Below are positions 57,701 to 60,700 of a stretch of 64,000 nucleotides of DNA, piece after piece; position 1 is the stretch's first letter; every line of letters begins with the position of its first letter. The notes under the pieces are model-generated. The model saw nothing but the letters and a program-made list of their open reading frames with translations, had not been told where the DNA came from and made no database searches. The DNA lies in NCBI GenBank assembly GCA_037783545.1, contig JBBELK010001083.1, positions 62,001 to 126,000 of the forward strand, written 5' to 3'. A program made the translations under genes and the position numbers. This DNA comes from Henricia sp. BOLD:AAB3569 (Eukaryota > Echinodermata > Asteroidea > Spinulosida > Echinasteridae).

Positions 57701-60700
57701 ACCCAAATCTGTGGAGTGAGCCGGCTGTTGTCTTGAGCCAACTCACGCCCGAGTCATTTTGATGTAATTTAATCAATTCGGTCATGTTATGCCTAAAAGA
57801 AATGATTGATATACTTTCCAGAAATTGTATTGGGTTCCGTTCCTTATGACTATCCCATTCCTACCAAACTTTCAAACGACGATCTTAATTTACTCCGCAG
57901 TTTTTCAAATTAATAACAGGGATGCATGCTGACGAATGTAATGGAACGGATTCCCCAGTATGCTTTAAATAGCAGCCAATCGCCGAAGCGGACAACGGCC
58001 AGCATTACCGAGTACATGCATCACATGCATGCACGGTGTTTACAATCTGCGCGCATTACATTTGAATGCCTGCAATCGTGCTGCAATGCAGTGCCAAGCG
58101 TCCTGATTGGTCCAGCAGAGGCGACAAGATTTCTGTCGCTTGTCCCACCGCGAAATGGGGCCTGTTTCAACTGGGCCACTGTACGCAGGAGTTGGGGAGT
58201 GCATTAAAGGGGCACTGTTGCAAGAGGATGCTTAAAAGGGACTTCTTTGTCTGTCAAAATTCCTGTGACTGAAGTGGTTATCAGGGAAGCCCAATCAAGG
58301 TGCCTACATTATTATTACCCCTGATCACAGGGCTCCATTAAATCACTCCATATACTGGTACCATCTGAGCTTTTTGGGGAATATACGGCCCTGGCTCCCT
58401 ATCAGGCACTCTGTGGCTAATCAAACACATCAACCAATGCTACCCTCTCGGGTACCCATTTTATTCTTAGAAAAGCAATGTGTGACAAGCCTTGCACAAG
58501 GACACGGATACCATGGATGGTCCGGGATTCGAACCCGCAACCTTTAGAACTGACCAAGTACTTGGATACTGTCCTCTAGACTGCTCCGCCATGTCACTCC
58601 ACTTTACCTTTTAATGATGCTTTACCTTTTACAGGCATGCCTTTTATCAAAAGTCGTTATCTTATTTTTGTCACAGATTTAAAAATGTACGGTGCAACAA
58701 TATTTGTGACTGGAAAAGTTGAAAGCAAATCACAACTGGAGGCTAAACTTGCAGATCTTCTATACAAACAGATGAATGTTGCAAGTTTGCGTTCTAAACG
58801 TCAAACTGCCAACACAGGGACGGTTTATGTTGAAATAATTCGAACAGAAGACTACGTCAAGTCTGTGGACAGGTATTAAAATAAAAATCATGTGTTTTTA
58901 ATACTATAACCTTGATTTTATGAATGATGTCTCAGTGTGCAACAACCAGTGAATATATTTATAACAATATTTTGTGGCCCTGAAATACTTGGTGCTGTGA
59001 AAGATTAGAACAAAACGAAACATATTTGTTATTGTTAATCTTATGGCATCTTTAGCAACTAAGACCTTTTATGCCGTCTATAAGGCAAGAGTTTACAAAA
59101 CATCAGGGGCGCGTTCAATAGCACAATACGTACGCTGGTATTGCATATCGAAAATGTTGAACGCAACCGAATGCACGGTATTCCCAATACGTAATGCATC
59201 CCAACAATTCCAACTCTAACGTAGTACGCTTTCCATACCAAGATGGCTGACGGATAAATTGTGACTGCGGCCTCAGGGTTTCAAGTCAATATTTTGCTTC
59301 ATAGGAATTCAACATTCAGTGTGTCGAAAAGAATTTCAAACTGTTTATTATTCGACTGTGGAAGACCACTACCGGTTGAGTTAGCAGTTTTGATTTGCAA
59401 TTTGAATGTCAGAATCTGTGCATTTAGCGTGCAGCCGTAGTGCTTTGTAAACCGTGTTGCCTACAGTAGCCATGCTTGATCGTACGTTTTGGGATGCAGT
59501 CGTTCAACAAGCCGTTTCGGTTGCAGAATACCGACACTGCCATACGTATTTCGGTATTGTGCTGTTGAACACGCCTCAGCATTTTTTTTACAATATCCTT
59601 AAAAACTTACAGAATGAGAGCGCAAAATTTCAGAATGGTAACAAGAAAAATATGACAAATGATACGGTAGCCATCTCTTGAAATTACACACGTCGGTAGT
59701 AGACACTAGTCAGATAGCTTTAGCAATTTCCACAGACTTCAAGTGTGTTATTTCAAAACATAGCCAAATAATTCAAAAATGGCCAAACTAATTTTTAAAA
59801 ATTTACTTCCAGTGCACCGCTGACCAAAGTCACGTTTTTAGCCAGGACTGAGTCAGGGTACCTGACCAAAGACATTGCACAACAGTTGATTGACAATGCA
59901 TCTGATGACCTTCGCACTGAGTTTGGGTATGAGGTTTACAATGGAGCTGCTGAACCTTTGTCTGGTAACAAGGTAGGTTTGTTATAATCCGATTTAATTT
60001 GCTGTTATACAGCTAGACTGGATAGTGAAGGGTGCACCCCAGTAAATATCTAGAAATCCGTGCGCCGATGAATAATTTTGTATGCCCTCCAATTTGTCTA
60101 CATTAGAGAGAGTTCAGAGCTGAACGAGTGTGATGTAGTGTAGAAGTTCCCGTCGTCATGATGTGGGGTACATTTTCTTTCAACTTGTTACGAGCTAGAT
60201 GGTCAAATTTTGACTGTCTAGCTCGTAAAAAGTGGCCCTATTTTACCCAGTGGCGTATGGGAGTTTTCCCAAAATGGACGCTGGTCTGTTTGACAATTTT
60301 TTACTCTTGCAGCTGGGTAGTTTTACTTCGTGGAAATTAGTGAATAAAAGTGACAGACTCCGCCTATAAAATTGAACAGAATTAAAAAGATGAGACTTTA
60401 AGGAATGTCTTGCTTTTTGTCCCAAGGTGCTGTGAGAGTTCTAAGTATTTTTAAATGATTTTTTAATATTTGGCATTTAGCATCGTTTCATATGGGAGCC
60501 CGATTTAGTGGGATGCACCCTGAAGCAACCATTTGCCATCTTGCTTCAGAAAAAGCAACTTAACTAGACTGGTTACACTTGTTTTACTAGAAATACACTG
60601 AGCAAAAATATAAACGCCCCATGTAAATTATTTATGTAACATGAAATGGGCGACCCTAAATGAGCTGATATTGTCTTATAATTGTACAAATTGGATATTT

